Positions 50,400 to 62,573 of a stretch of 64,000 nt of DNA are shown one piece after another; position 1 is the first letter of the stretch, and the number at the start of each line of letters is the position of its first letter. Source of the DNA: Toxoplasma gondii ME49 (Eukaryota; Apicomplexa; Conoidasida; Eucoccidiorida; Sarcocystidae); NCBI RefSeq assembly GCF_000006565.2, contig NC_031477.1, positions 1,008,669 through 1,072,668 on the forward strand, written 5' to 3'. Below the pieces are notes generated by a model. That model was given only the letters and a program-made list of their open reading frames with translations, was not told the origin of the DNA and did not search any database. A program made the position numbers and the translations under genes.

Positions 50400-50928
50400 T
50401 AGGTATAATTACTGGTTACCTCTGTGGAGCAAGTGTGTATACGTATCATGCGAATGCGTCTGAAGACATTTGTGTTTCATGTGTTTAGGAATGTCAGAGG
50501 ACAGCGTTTCGTCTCAAAAGAGCATGTGTTGGAGATAAATGGAGAGATGCCCCACTCTGCTTGCCTTGCATCTCTGTCTCAGGGATACTATTGCCACAGT
50601 GTTAGATACCACGTTGTGTCTGCTTTTGAATAACGAACTAGCGAAAGACATAAACGTGCTCGAGTTTTCGGTGCTGTTGGTTTCATGGTCTGTTGCGTCG
50701 GCGTAGGCCGTTACGTGTCTGCACTTTCGTCTGTCATTGCGTCGCTTCCGTTCTTCAGATCTCCCCAAAACAAAGAGTGGAAAAATCATGCGCCGTCTTC
50801 TGCGGAAAATCGCAGCCTTGGAGATTGATGACTTTGGGGACACAAGCACCCTAGTTAACTCCCACTGTCTCGAGTCCCTCATAATAGAGGCAAAGATGGC
50901 GCGCGGGGGCTCTCTTGCGAAAGCTTAA
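42337..50928 (+). CDS. ACS: Acetyl-CoA synthetase (AMP-forming)
   Basis: Converts acetate, ATP and CoA to acetyl-CoA via acetyl-AMP, supplying the cytosol and nucleus. Exons from the conserved domain onward: 42920-42979, 43207-43308, 43703-43817, 44292-44427, 44946-45012, 45506-45623, 45960-46108, 46529-46734, 46974-47036, 47735-48069, 48786-48941, 49558-49685, 50117-50219 and 50759-50928. They total 1908 nt in phase, giving 635 aa. Family signatures are present: [11 protein letters not shown] (P-loop, split by an intron at 46108/46529), [30 protein letters not shown], then [12 protein letters not shown], and [11 protein letters not shown], whose lysine is the conserved catalytic and acylation-regulated residue. 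The N-terminus is open: an exon starting with the ATG at 42337 runs to a GTAAGC at 42574 (or a GTACCG at 42532), and a second lies within about 42660-42790, but their junction is unresolved (see findings). No signal or transit peptide is evident. The expected total is about 710-760 aa. Confidence 0.93.
48543..48562. repeat. (TA)n microsatellite in an acetyl-CoA synthetase intron
   Basis: About ten uninterrupted TA units lie in the intron between exons 48069 and 48786 of the acetyl-CoA synthetase gene. Confidence 0.9.
50361..50396. repeat. (TA)n microsatellite in the last acetyl-CoA synthetase intron
   Basis: About eighteen AT units, with one C interruption near the 5' end, lie in the intron before the final exon of acetyl-CoA synthetase. 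Confidence 0.9.
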
Positions 50929-51072
50929 TGCGAAGGAAGGCCCGGGCAGACCACGATGATGAAAATAGAGGACAGTGCGTGGAAAGATGTAAAGTGGCAA
51001 ACACGCATAATGCTGCGGGACCAGAACCAGGACGTCGCCTCATGGCTGAGAGGGCAGTAACATATGATACTG

Positions 51073-51127
51073 CGCACGCATGCAAACAGCGTACATGCAT
51101 GCGCATGTATTTGCATGCATGTACATT
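51073..51127. repeat. Cluster of GCATGC / TGCATGC motifs
   Basis: Within about 55 bases there are several overlapping palindromic GCATGC-type words (CGCATGC, CATGCATGCGCATG, TGCATGCATG), with a related CATGCATG at about 51226-51233. TGCATGC is a short motif reported upstream of coccidian genes. Here it lies about 150 bases downstream of the acetyl-CoA synthetase stop, so it may equally be simple-sequence drift. Confidence 0.55.
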
Positions 51128-51235
51128 ACGATTTATACACATGGTTAGACCAGGCGGGCTGATGGAGGACCCATAACGCTGGCGATCGCATAGGCCCGAT
51201 ATGTACAGATATGTGCATCTCGTTACATGCATGTG

Positions 51236-51239
<4 letters not shown>

Positions 51240-51279
<40 letters not shown>
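51240..51279. repeat. (TA)n microsatellite
   Basis: About twenty uninterrupted AT units, roughly 310 bases past the acetyl-CoA synthetase stop codon. It is probably 3' UTR or intergenic. Confidence 0.9.
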
Positions 51280-51280
<1 letters not shown>

Positions 51281-51873
51281 GTGCATTTCGTCCGGGCAAC
51301 ATCACGAGAGATTGTTTTTGTTGCTGCAGTGAATGCAGAGGCGAGAAATGAAACACTGAGAACCCAGTTTTTTAGGGTGACAGAAAAATGATGCTGTCCT
51401 TGTCTCTTCTCATCAGTGTTGTACGCTCCAAGCTTTTGTCTTGTGAGAAGTTTTGTCATAACGGACGGTGGATGAGCCTTTAGTTGCGGGATCAATAGGC
51501 TAGGGGGTCTGTTGTGGTAACCTCAGCAGTACAAGTATATAGGTGCAAGCTTACCGTTGTTTGTTACAGATAACTGTAGGTTTGCGCACAGTGAATCTTA
51601 TGATGACAATGATTCGGAGGGACTAGCAAAGCGGGTTTGTGTTGTAGAGCTTTGTTTAAACCACATGAACTAGTTTCAAGTCTGTGCGAGAACGTGTGCT
51701 GGGTATTCAGCATGCTCGAGAAACACATTGACAGTCTTGGCATTGAGAGGTGGGATATCTAAGGATCCATGTGTTTGCCGTCGTCGACTTCTATATTTTC
51801 TTCAAATGCATGCCTGCATACACAGATGATGTGTTCACAACTGTAGTCGCAGCTTTGATAGAACACATGCTTA

Positions 51874-51876
<3 letters not shown>

Positions 51877-51917
<41 letters not shown>
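51877..51917. repeat. (TA)n microsatellite
   Basis: About twenty uninterrupted AT units in the intergenic region downstream of acetyl-CoA synthetase. It is the fourth TA tract within 3.4 kb. Confidence 0.9.
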
Positions 51918-51920
<3 letters not shown>

Positions 51921-54900
51921 GGACTGAGAAGGCCGCCAAGACCAACAGCAATTTCCTTATCGGGGGAATCTTAGTTCCTGGTTTTTTTTTTGCGTTTTCG
52001 TGGTGCGCCTTACGAAATTTCCAGAGATGACTCCCACATGGTTGTTCGCCTTTGTCTTGGACCCGTCTGTATTTTCTTGTCCGCAACAGATGGCTAATGA
52101 AGGACGTCCTGTCATTTCCCCGGTTGAGTTATTCACATTTCTTACGCAGTATACGCATATGAGTGTATTCACCTGTCATCGACCAGAAAAAGCAGTTCCT
52201 ATATTTCACTACTTAAGTACAAGTAGCCAGACGCCCCTAGGCAGCTCATTTGCAGGCATACTAATCGGACCCTCCATAAAAGGAGAGCGTCTCCTACAAT
52301 CCTATGCAGGCTCATTTCCAGCACGTTGAAAAATAGAAACATGTTTATATTACACTCGCAGGTGCGCGTGTACATGCGCGTGTCAACCTGCACTCATATT
52401 TGCATGGGACTTTATAGTGAGACTTGATTCAAGGAGAGCTGAGAACCCAGCATCGACGGTTCTTTTACGCAGCAGTTTACAACGCCTATGTGTTGTTTTA
52501 CGAAACCGTGGTACGAAGGTGTAATTCTCTCGGCAGCAATCCCGAGCGAAAGTCCTTTCTGTGATGTGGAAAAAGAACCGTGGTAACAATGGCGTGGCTC
52601 GGCTGCCTCTATGAAGGTAATAGCATGTTGAACAATCATCTTATATCTTCGCACTTCACCGAAGTCACGGAGCTAGCGAGGAAAGGAGACGGTAAGCAGT
52701 CGTCATCGACGGAACTGACAGAGACAGCCTACTCTGGCTTGGGCGGCATCTCAACTGATACCCGCTTCAGTGAGAGTCACGGTATTTCCTTGTATCTGCG
52801 CAACATGCAGGCGACATGATGTCTCAAGAAGCGAGAATAACAAGCTTGAGATACCGCCAGGACAGTTTGTCGCTGACATGTTCCCAGGCAGTCAAAGTGT
52901 ATTTCCGCTGTCTGTACGTAGCATCGCCTGTTCACGTTTTTCCTATCATTGCAGGAATTGAAACCACTGGCATCTTTCACACGAGTGCGGTGTTTGTTCA
53001 ATTGGAGCCCAATTTTCTGGTTTCTCGAAATTACCGAAAGGCGACGATAGATCGTTCCGTTTGTAGGGACTGTTGCTTTTTTTTGGGATACAATTCCATC
53101 AATCGCTGACTGTGCCACATGGCAACTGACAACAGATCTACTAGTTGAAAATGATGCTTCCAGTTTGCCTTGACAGGGAGCTTGAGCGTCGTCCACTTGC
53201 CAAACGGCAATTTGTTATCTAACCGTATCCTTCGATGTCTCTCGACAAACCAGAACAGCATCCGACAAATTCAAGATCCGTGGTAAACCGTTCAAGTGAC
53301 CTCTAGCACTGCTCCTTGTAGTTGCTGTCGTGGACATACATGCCGGTCTCCACCCTATGAGTTGTTGGAGAGTTCACGTGCACGTAAAAGGAGAAATAAA
53401 CCCTCGTGTTTCTATCCTTCTTCATGAAGTATCCTCCTTCCACTTGGCTGCTTGCATCTACACAAGTCTAACTCACAAGCAGCCCAAGAGAATCACGACA
53501 CCCTACGCGAGAGAGAGGTGGTAATGATGGGAAAAAATGGGATCTAAATCTCGAAGGTTCTTGAAGACTTCGTCAGCCGAACCCCCAATATGGATCGGTA
53601 CAGAGGAGTTATCATATCATCCATACAAAGTTGGCATTAATAACATTGTGATCAGAGCCTGACAGTTTAAAATTTTTCTGCACGATATGAAGATATCGTC
53701 TCTGCAGAAATGGCGTGATCCAGAACTGTGTAACTCAACACGAAAGAACAAAGTCGGCCCTGCCACGGCGGTGCCAGAGGCCCAGAAAAGTGACAGGTCT
53801 CCGCCAAAACGCGACAACTAAACGCAGTAATAAGGTGAGACACGAATGAGAATTTAGATAAACGGCCAATAGGGATGTGTCGTAGAGATAAATGCCTCTT
53901 CCTAACATGTTTTTTTTGCGTAGCTAGCTGCTTCGTAGGTGCCATTGTCTGCTGTCAGCTAGCCGCTGCGGACGAGGCGTAAGCGTGTGACTCAAGCTGT
54001 CGTGCCTTTACGTAGCTCTTTGTAGAGTCGCTGCCCGCATGCTTCTCCTTTTTGAGACAAAAGCGACGGCACCTGGCAAACAGAACTGGGGCTCTCAGAA
54101 AAGCAACGAAAGCCCCAAACTGTCAGAGAAAGGCGCGAGTTCTTTGGGCTGCCTGAAAGGCTCTTTCCCCCGACGCAAGCCCGTGAGCCTAGACTGAAGT
54201 TGGTACGCTCAACAAGTGTACGGTATTTTACTGCGAAAAGATCTTCGTTTTGAGCGGAATAAAAAAATCACGCTTTGGCTGAAGCAGATCTCAGCGACCT
54301 TTTTGTTTCCGGTGTCCGGGCGGGTTAAAGAGGGAACAAGTTCATCGCTGGGATTCTTCCGCCGCATCTCCGTTGGCTTGCAGCCTGTTCTCAAACTGAG
54401 AAATGGACTACAACGCGGGACTGTCTCCCACAAAACCTTCAAAAGAGCTGTATTTCTGCACTGGAGCAGAGGCTTTAGTCAGCGTGTAATTCACGTATTC
54501 GGATGCGTCGTCTCAAAAGCATTTCCTTTCTTCTCGGTCTGGCATTTCCCTCTTGTGCATCCATATAACGGGAGCCGCTCTCGTAAGGTGTTGAAAGACC
54601 TCGTCAATGAACACTTCATGTTCTAGCGTCGGCGGGGTTAAGATTCCTCAGAGTTTTCTTCACTCGAGTTCTGTTCTCTCCCTGGTCCTCGTTTAGTGCA
54701 CTGGATTCTCTTGAAGGCAACATTACCTTCCCATCCGGTGGTTCTTAAAACGACCCGCATTTGAGCCTCTATCGATGAACACCATCGCATGATTTTTCTG
54801 TCGACACGGTCGTTTTCCAGGTTTGATCGAGGATCCGTTGTTCCTCAGAGACTTAGGACCTTGAGTTCAAGACATGCGGCGACGCCGTGTGTTCCGTTCT

Positions 54901-55454
54901 TTTTCCGCTTGGTAATACACCGTCTTTCCCATCACGTCTGCTGCCCTTACTGCCGTTCGAAAATCCACAAAAACCATCGCTTCTTTTTCCAGCGGCTTCA
55001 TCCTCTTCTCTCTTTGATGGAGCCTTTCTGTGAGAACCGTGGTTTGTAAATTCATGCGGATTGAAACGGCCCCCGTGCAGCTTGTTTGGTTTTCGAGTTT
55101 TCAGCTTCAAATCTGGCCCCTTCCAAGTTTTTCTTCAACATCGGCGCTCACGGAATCGCACGTTTCGCCTATCCTTTTCCACAAGTCTCAATATTCTGGT
55201 CTGCTTGTCCAGTTCTTTTGTGTTTGTCTGTCTCGGGGCATCGCATTTGGCTGTCAAGCCGGCGCCGCCCTCCCGCTCTCTCGTTTTTCTTGGTCGCAAA
55301 ACAGCAATTTAAAGTCCGAGAATTCACACGTTTATGTAGACCAGTTGAGGGCACGTGTCTGTTGTGAACGTAGATACCGAGCTATATCCTTGTTTCGATC
55401 ATATGTCAATCGAAAAAATTCGGTCTTCGCTCGTGTAGTGTTGGTGAGGAGAAA

Positions 55455-58400
55455 ATGAGTCGAGCATACGCGGACTTGGTTGTTTCGCGGAAGGCGAAGG
55501 CCCCGCCTTTCTCGGTGGATAACAACGATGGGCGGCCAAAACGTCCAAATCGGGTTTGGTTCGACAGAGACAGGGCAAAAGCGTGCAACGATATGAGACG
55601 AGAATATCCTCTCCACTACTACATTTCGTCCTACGACGTCTACGCGTTTCTTGCCACCCTTAGGCAGGGTGCAGATCCTGCGAAAAGAGATGCTGCTGGA
55701 CGCACCCCTCTCGACCTTGCTGTGCAGGTAAGGAAAGGCGATTATTGATCTCGGTTTTCGCGTCTCAGAGTATTGACATCCGACACGTGTAGCTCTCTTT
55801 AGCAGTCCAGTGGGGTAGTAGCGTACAGCAATCGTAGTAAACAGGGGGTAGAGAGACCAACAGGAAAAAGCGCTTTGCTTTTCGCTTCATGCGAAGACCT
55901 TGCGGGGCAACCAAGTTGAGCGAATGCACCTGAAGGGGTGAATTGTTGCGCTGTATCCATGCATAGGTGAATCGCCTGAGACTAGAGAGACATCTTTATG
56001 AGTGGCAGCAGATCTACAGATATGTATATTAAACGGATATCGCGCCTTGAAACTTTTGCTGGGGAACACATACTACGAGTTGGACTACTGGTTTAGATCG
56101 GGTGGGCTTTTGCTTACCTGATCCAAGCTTTATTGCGGTAGAATGGCATGATTGATAATTGTCATTGCTGAGAAGTATGCCCGCTTACCTACTTCTAGAC
56201 CGACAGTCGTCATGTGATGTGCCCACACTAAAGAGATAGAAACAGAGATCAACAGCAGAGTGGATAACGACGGCCACCGTCGACGATCGATGAACAACCG
56301 ATCTGGTGGACCTAAAACAGGTTGGAAACTGAGGGTATGACGGAGAGGCTCACGCGGGGTTCGATATCACTTTGAGAAGATTGCACTGTCCGTCCGCAGA
56401 TGATCGATACGTCTACCAGTAATGGGTGAAAAAGGTCTGATACGCTTGTTGGTTCTTTTTGAAGTGTAGACAACCTCACGTTTCTTACGTTCCGATCATC
56501 TCCATGGAGTGTTTCGTTCATCGGAAATGGCCTCCAATTTTGCATGCTCTATCGAGAACCGATGAGCTATCCCGACCACGCTGCTGGTGCGACGTTTCTT
56601 TATCCTTTTAAATCGCATGCCTCGAACTGTATTTAGACATCTTCGAGATCGTATACATTCTTTGCGGTCCAGAGGAAAGGGCGAAGCACTTTTGATACTT
56701 ATGCATTCATGGTTGTAGCTGTGTAATTCAGGATGTTCACTTGACTGTAAACCTACTGTTTCATAACTTTGAGAACAAGATTGTCTCTGTGCTGCCACTG
56801 TCCACGAGGATGCACCTTGTGTTGATGTCAGAGTTTCGTTCGTCTCCTTTTACCTGTCCACAATTAAGGAAAAGTGACGGGGTGCTGCAGTTGCATAAAC
56901 GCTCGGGCGAACATCTGTATGCTGCTTTGATCTGGACGATTGTGGCGGCAGTCCTTTCAAACGTGAGACACCATTTGTTAGCCGACTGGTCAGCTGACTT
57001 TTTTTCGGTGCGATTTGTTCCCCTTCTGTTGCTTTTCAGATGGCAGTGGAGCTAATTGAGACGTCGCTCTGCACGTCTTTCCCTATCGACAATATCGACG
57101 TTACTCCGGCGGCAACTTTGAAGCCAGCGAAAGACTCTCCGCCAGAAAGTCGTCCGGAGACTTTCACCAATCCCTTTCGGGTAAAGTACCGCGACGCGAA
57201 CGCCAGCATGTATGTTCAGCACGATATCATGCGGTATCGCTGCGCAGACTCGGATGTCTACAAATCCTGTCGGGAGCCGCCATTCCCTCTTCCCTCAGAT
57301 GGTCACGATGGTGCAGAACGGACTTACCAGGTGGCCACCTTTCCACCACAAGAGTTTCGCATAAAAAACGGCGACTCTGAAGATTTCTTCAGGGACCAAC
57401 AGCGCGCGCGACGAACACGTGAGTTCAGAGCGAACAGCAGACCTAATCTCGAAAATCCGTCTCCCATGCCACATCCCTGCCAGAAACAGAATCTCCGGAC
57501 TAAACATACCGGCTGTATGTGCGAAACAAAGCAGAGCCTCACTGATGTCCGACGTGTCTATGGAAATGTCATGTATATTCGTGGGGTTTCAGCCACCCGT
57601 AGGTGAGTTTTTTTCGTGGCACACGCATCCCAATTGTGGTATATAGGATTGCGCGAAATGTCCGTGCCTCCTACAGAACCGAGAAGAGCTGCATGCGAGA
57701 CCGCTTGAGTAGCTGTGTCGAACTCTTATGCAAATAAAATGGGGGAAGTTTATGGTGACCCTGTACAACATCATACACATCGTGTGTATGAGGGAGGAAA
57801 TTGAAATGTCACCTCTGCGTGGCGTTTGTTCTCGTGTCGCCACGACACAGAAATCTAGAGTATTCTCGGATGTTGTCTGCCGCCTGGTGCCACATTTTCG
57901 AGGTCGTACTTCTACCCGAGATCAGTGTCGTTTGTTTTGTGGGTTGTCGTTCCTGCAGAATCTCCATCGTTTCCTCTTCCTCGGGGGGACGTCAGTCGCT
58001 ACTACGCAGCTGCTCACAATTTGCGCCCGCAACAGTTCGCTTACGCCTATGATGCTAACGGCAAGCCGATGTCGTGGTCTCGCCTTCAGCGCGAGCAAGT
58101 TCAGTTGGAGCAGGAACACCTACAGGGAGAGTTTTTGGTGGCTGTGGAGCAGTTTCTCGAGCGTCCGCCGTCGAAGGCCGCGATGTCTCAGATGCGCGAG
58201 CTGATACGGCGGCTCAACCTCATGATGGTTATCATCAAGAAGTATGAACTCTGTCTGCCGCTGAAGCGTGAAGCAGCAGAAAAGGCGAAGGCTTACATCG
58301 GTACGGCGCTCACGTACCCGTACCTCTACACGGCGTCCATGTACGAGGCGTTCAAGCGCTACCCCAGAACGCCTGCGGGGCAGGTATGTAGGTTTCGAAG

Positions 58401-60301
58401 CAACCTGGGGAGACACGATAGGAGGCCACGGAAGCATTGTTGATTCGAAAGCTTCCTTTTGACAATGAGGGCCAGCGCGGCATTTGGTACCCTTTTGCTG
58501 GACGAGTTGGCGATTTCGAATGTAGTGCTGGCATCGAGTACTTCTGCTACGCATACAGCGGCTCCGTGGCAAGGGCAGGAACCGTGGGTGCTGTTGTAGT
58601 TGGCCGCGGTTCCACGGATTTGGTTTCATTAAACCTTTTCTCCCTTTGCTTTTCAGGCATGGGACGCTCTTAACCCTGCAGACAGCCGCCGGCTGGTGTT
58701 GATTATCTTGTCGCTGAAGATGCACGGCCATGAACTATTCTCGTTTATGGGCACCGTTTGCCGGCTGTTCAACTCACTTATGGAGCAGCTCGGTCTCTGC
58801 GATGACCGCTGTGGCACTGGTGGACATTGGTGTAAGCTGGGCAGTGAGTGCAGTCAGTTCTACCTTCACATGGCCTTTTCACTGGACGATGCTCAGCTCT
58901 TTCAAAAGTTCATCACGCAGCAGCAACTCTTCGACAAACAGGACATCTTCAAGTGGGAGGATCTCCTCTATACCCTCATGCAGGTAAGAAGGCCGAGGGA
59001 AAGGGATCATGAGCTCAGATGCAGTGAAAAAGGAAGCATGTCGAAAGGCAAAGCCAATGTATTGACGGACCAGAGCTGTTATCCTATTGACGAACGGGTT
59101 CAAAGCATGATGGAGCTAAGCCTTTCGGTGAAAGGTAACCCTAGTAACCCTAAACATGTTGATTTAGACATATCCTCAACAAGCAAGGAGGATGGCACTA
59201 CGCGAGCACATTCGGTGCTGCAGCTAACCCACGATCCTGATACAGCTCTTCAGCTTCCTCCGACACTCGTAGTTGAACCATTATTCAGAAGATCCTCCGG
59301 TGAATCGATGAACCAAAAATTCAGGTGCAGACAAAGACGGGAGAAAGAGCAAAGACGACTACCATGTGCAGAGTCGCCAATTATGACTTGCATACCATGG
59401 TTGTACTGTTCTTGCTCCTTCAGCATCGCGAAAGGTTTAGGCCGTACTTCGCGGCTCTCTTGGCGAGGCGCCTCAAGGCGCGTGTGCAGAAGAGATTGAT
59501 GAACTCGGCAGATCAGCAAGCCTACCTGCCAGGTAAGAAAACGAATCTTCTGCGCATCTCATAGAGTCCTTCCACTTTTGTTCCACACGGGCAAATTGTT
59601 TGCAGTGGATGGACAAGAATGCATCAGTGGCAAGTGCCAAAATACTTCGTATATCAAGAACAGGCAGCGCCATTGGTCCCGGCCTGCTGCGCAAATGAGA
59701 GGAGGCGAACCTGCGTGTTCGTGCATATCATAGACATGCGTGAGAGAAACAAGGTCTTTGTTTATTTCTGTGTGGTCGCTTTAAGAAGTGATATAAAGGA
59801 GATAGGTGGTACACGTGTTGCCCATCCATCTGTCTTCACCTCAGACTATGTTGAGTTACCATCAAATTCTCATCGAGTAGCCCTGGTCTACGTTCTCTAG
59901 AACAAATAGAACAGTTGCAGATCATGTATTTGTGCTTGTTTGCCTTTCTGAACCTCTTCTTGTGTATTTTGTGTGTTCCGTCATGCAAGGGAAGCAATCC
60001 AGGAGCTGTTTCTCCCGATTTCACCTCGTCGTATTCCTTCTTTTCCTGCTTTGTTTGCTCTTTAGAAACCGTCAAGTATCCCTGCGAGGAACGTTACTTC
60101 ACCCGTCAGCTACTCGGTGAATATTCTGAAATTTTTGGAGAGTCGGAAGCAGAAGAATTCAACAGTATGCTGCGTCACTGGCGATACGGCGCAGCCCGGC
60201 AGGCACCTGGCACGGGCTCTGAGGAAGACAACATTCTCCCGGCTCCGCTGCCTCCTGTTTCTGAGTCTCCGGCGGCAGATTTCTGGTCTCTTCGAGACTG
60301 A
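55455..60301 (+). CDS. 582-aa conserved-looking protein with one ankyrin-like unit and a Cys/His cluster
   Basis: Function not recognised. Exons: 55455-55727, 57040-57418, 57959-58383, 58657-58983, 59424-59532 and 60066-60301. The sum of 1749 nt is 582 codons plus stop with consistent phases (0, 1, 0, 0, 1) and GTAAGG/GTGAGT/GTATGT/GTAAGA donors. The start has a GAAAATGAG context. Residues about 53-98 (LRQGADPAKRDAAGRTPLDLAVQ and on into MAVELIE) match the ankyrin consensus GADxxxxDxxGxTPLxLA for one unit. From residue 218 the protein is compact, helical and low in simple sequence, unlike its neighbours, which suggests a folded conserved domain. A CDDRCGTGGHWCKLGSEC stretch (C407, C411, H416, C418, C424) could bind a metal. 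The C-terminal 40 residues are acidic and proline-rich. A scaffold or adaptor role is only a guess. Confidence 0.8.
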
Positions 60302-62573
60302 AAGAAAAGGCACTTTGAAAGGTGGCGCTGTCCATGGTCCTTGTCACCTTTTTCTGGTGCCATTTCAATAAATCAAGACACGCAGTAAATGCGACATTGA
60401 GTACAAAACAGGTGAAGAGAGAGTTCATGGCGTCTGCATCTCTGCCCAGTCATTCGCGTCTCACTAGTTTTTTCTCCTCTCTCCGTAGAGGGTTGACATG
60501 CCGACGAAAACAGTTTGATTTCGTGACGGTTTCAGACGACAGTGGGGTCCCATGAGCCCTGGAATACGGTCCCGTGTTAGGCTGAGACGGCGACGTCGGT
60601 TACAACTTCAGACCCTATTTTGGCCCTGACAGGTTTTGCTCCGATCCGCGTTCTTCGCTTGCATACATACAAAAACGCGTATGTGTGTGGATGTGTATGC
60701 ATTTTGTTTCGTCGCATTCCTTGAACAGTTGACTCTGAGCTTCTGTTGATGCTGCTTGAATGAGTCGGGCCACTAGACGCAGTTAGTTCGAATGCAGAAA
60801 GGGGTATTTCTCTCGACGCCGGAGTGCCTGTGAAAGGTGGGGAAGGCTGAGCAGGCGCACAGAGGCGACACTGCCGGACTGCGCTGTAGCGGAAGGGCAA
60901 GGGAGGTTGCGTTCGTTCACGTAACAACGTCGAGACAGCTTTCTTTTTTTCTCTGCTGCTTTCTTCCATGTACTAAAAGGTATTCTGCTCTCTTATCGCT
61001 GGCTATCTCAAACAGAAAGGCGTGCACACACCACGGAAAAGTTACTGCATTTCAAAATTTGGACTCAACTCGCTCAATGGTCACTTTTCCTGCAGTGGTT
61101 CGGCCAAGCTTCATCTAAAGACACGCATTTATTTATGCACATTTTTTTTCTTGTATTCTTGTAGGGCCGGTGACATGTTTTGCATCCGTATAAGCGAGCA
61201 GGGTTTTGTACGTGTACATAGAAATACATATATCTGTGTGTACAGGCTGTTTCCTTGAATAAAACGCCTCCGATACGCATGGAAGCTAGTTTTCGGATCT
61301 CTGGCTCGCTGCACTGCAACAGAGAGTGACAGGACAGAGAGTCTGCGTCCTCTATACGACAACGTGGCCCACGTCACTGTGTTTCGATGGTACAGTACGT
61401 GCCTTTTTTTCAAGGTTCCTTTCTCCCACCTCTCCCTTAATCGAAAACACTTCATGTAAGGCTGGTGTCTGGTCGGTGAATCTCGTTCGAACACACTTTT
61501 GCTTGACAATTAAGGATGAGTTGGAGAGCGAACCTGTATGGTTACACGAATAATTGGATGTTTTGGGGTTGTACATGAAATCTCAAAGTTTCCGGTGCCG
61601 CAGATGCGTGACCATCACCTCGAGCTATCAGCCTGACATCACTTGTTGTTCGACTGTTGTATCAGGGGATTCGCTTTCTGAGGAACAAACCCAAGGGAAA
61701 CCTACAGATCTACTTTGTATGTGGTTGCCCTATTAGTCACATATACACCAAACTAATCAAACACCCTAATACCTATAGTTGTTTCTGCCTGTTGGTCGAC
61801 GAGAATCGTGCTACCTGGGTACGCCGCTCTCGCCGTCCTGGTGTCACGTCAGCAAGACAGTGGAACCTTAGAGCAGTGTCACCACTGTGTAAACTCGATG
61901 GTGCAAAATCGTTGCAGCGGCATGCACGAAAACTTTCGGATCCCGACAGTATGTCCTGGGCAACGAAGTGCCTCAAAACTTACTCTGAGACGAGGTCACG
62001 CGGGAAAACGACAGTAATGTTGAAATCAGAGAGGACAAAGGAACTGCGAGCAGCACTGACTGCAGTCACACAGGTACTGTACCAACATCTGCCTACAGTG
62101 ATGTCAACGGGAGCTGACTACGCATGTCCCGGAGCGTCAGAGCGAATAGGTGTCTCTCATAAGCAGCCTTATGCTAACAGCAACAAATGCAGACGAACGG
62201 CTATGTTGGCATCGACAAGAATGGGATTGTATTCGTCCTAAGTCTGGATTTTCTGACATGTGGCACATTAAAGGCGCAGTATCCCTCAGAAAACATCACG
62301 CCAGCGCAGTATGTGGGGCTGGAATATATGAACTGATGTCGAGTGAAACGCTCCACGTCATACAACACTTTCGTTTTGTTTCTTCAGTCGGAACGCATAA
62401 AGACCACCTATTTACACCAAGGTGACACGGAAATTGCCTTCCAGACAGTGCACTCTCCCCGTGTAAAGGGAGTTTAACAGTGAAAATAGCATGTTTTGCA
62501 CGCAAAGTGCTTTGTTCGGTGGTAGGTGCGCACCCGCAAAAGAAAATTCATTTCGTACACGGTTCGCACGACA
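60302..62573. other. Convergent intergenic region (3' UTRs)
   Basis: This stretch lies between the stops of the ankyrin-like gene and the thioredoxin gene. An AATAAA at 60367-60372, 66 bases past the ankyrin-like stop, may be a polyadenylation signal, although such signals are weakly defined in coccidia. An open frame at 61657-62241 (194 codons) has no domain, no good start context and stops of both neighbours around it, so I do not call it. Confidence 0.4.

Larger units (their letters stand above)
50929..55454. other. Intergenic region between acetyl-CoA synthetase and the ankyrin-like gene
   Basis: This 4.5-kb stretch opens with the acetyl-CoA synthetase 3' UTR and contains two TA microsatellites and a cluster of GCATGC motifs. 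The last 600 bases or so (T/C-rich, about 54800-55450) are likely the promoter and 5' leader of the gene starting at 55455. Open frames at 52000-52329, 54216-54626 and 55030-55458 have no recognisable domain or supported splice junctions and are not called. Confidence 0.45.

Noticed and set aside
54216..54626. A 136-codon plus-strand open frame upstream of the ankyrin-like gene
   Set aside because: No domain, no supported junction to 55455 and a T-rich leader-like composition. More likely intergenic or 5' UTR.
61657..62241. A 194-codon plus-strand open frame between the ankyrin-like and thioredoxin genes
   Set aside because: No recognisable domain, weak start context, no splice partners and a composition like the surrounding non-coding sequence.
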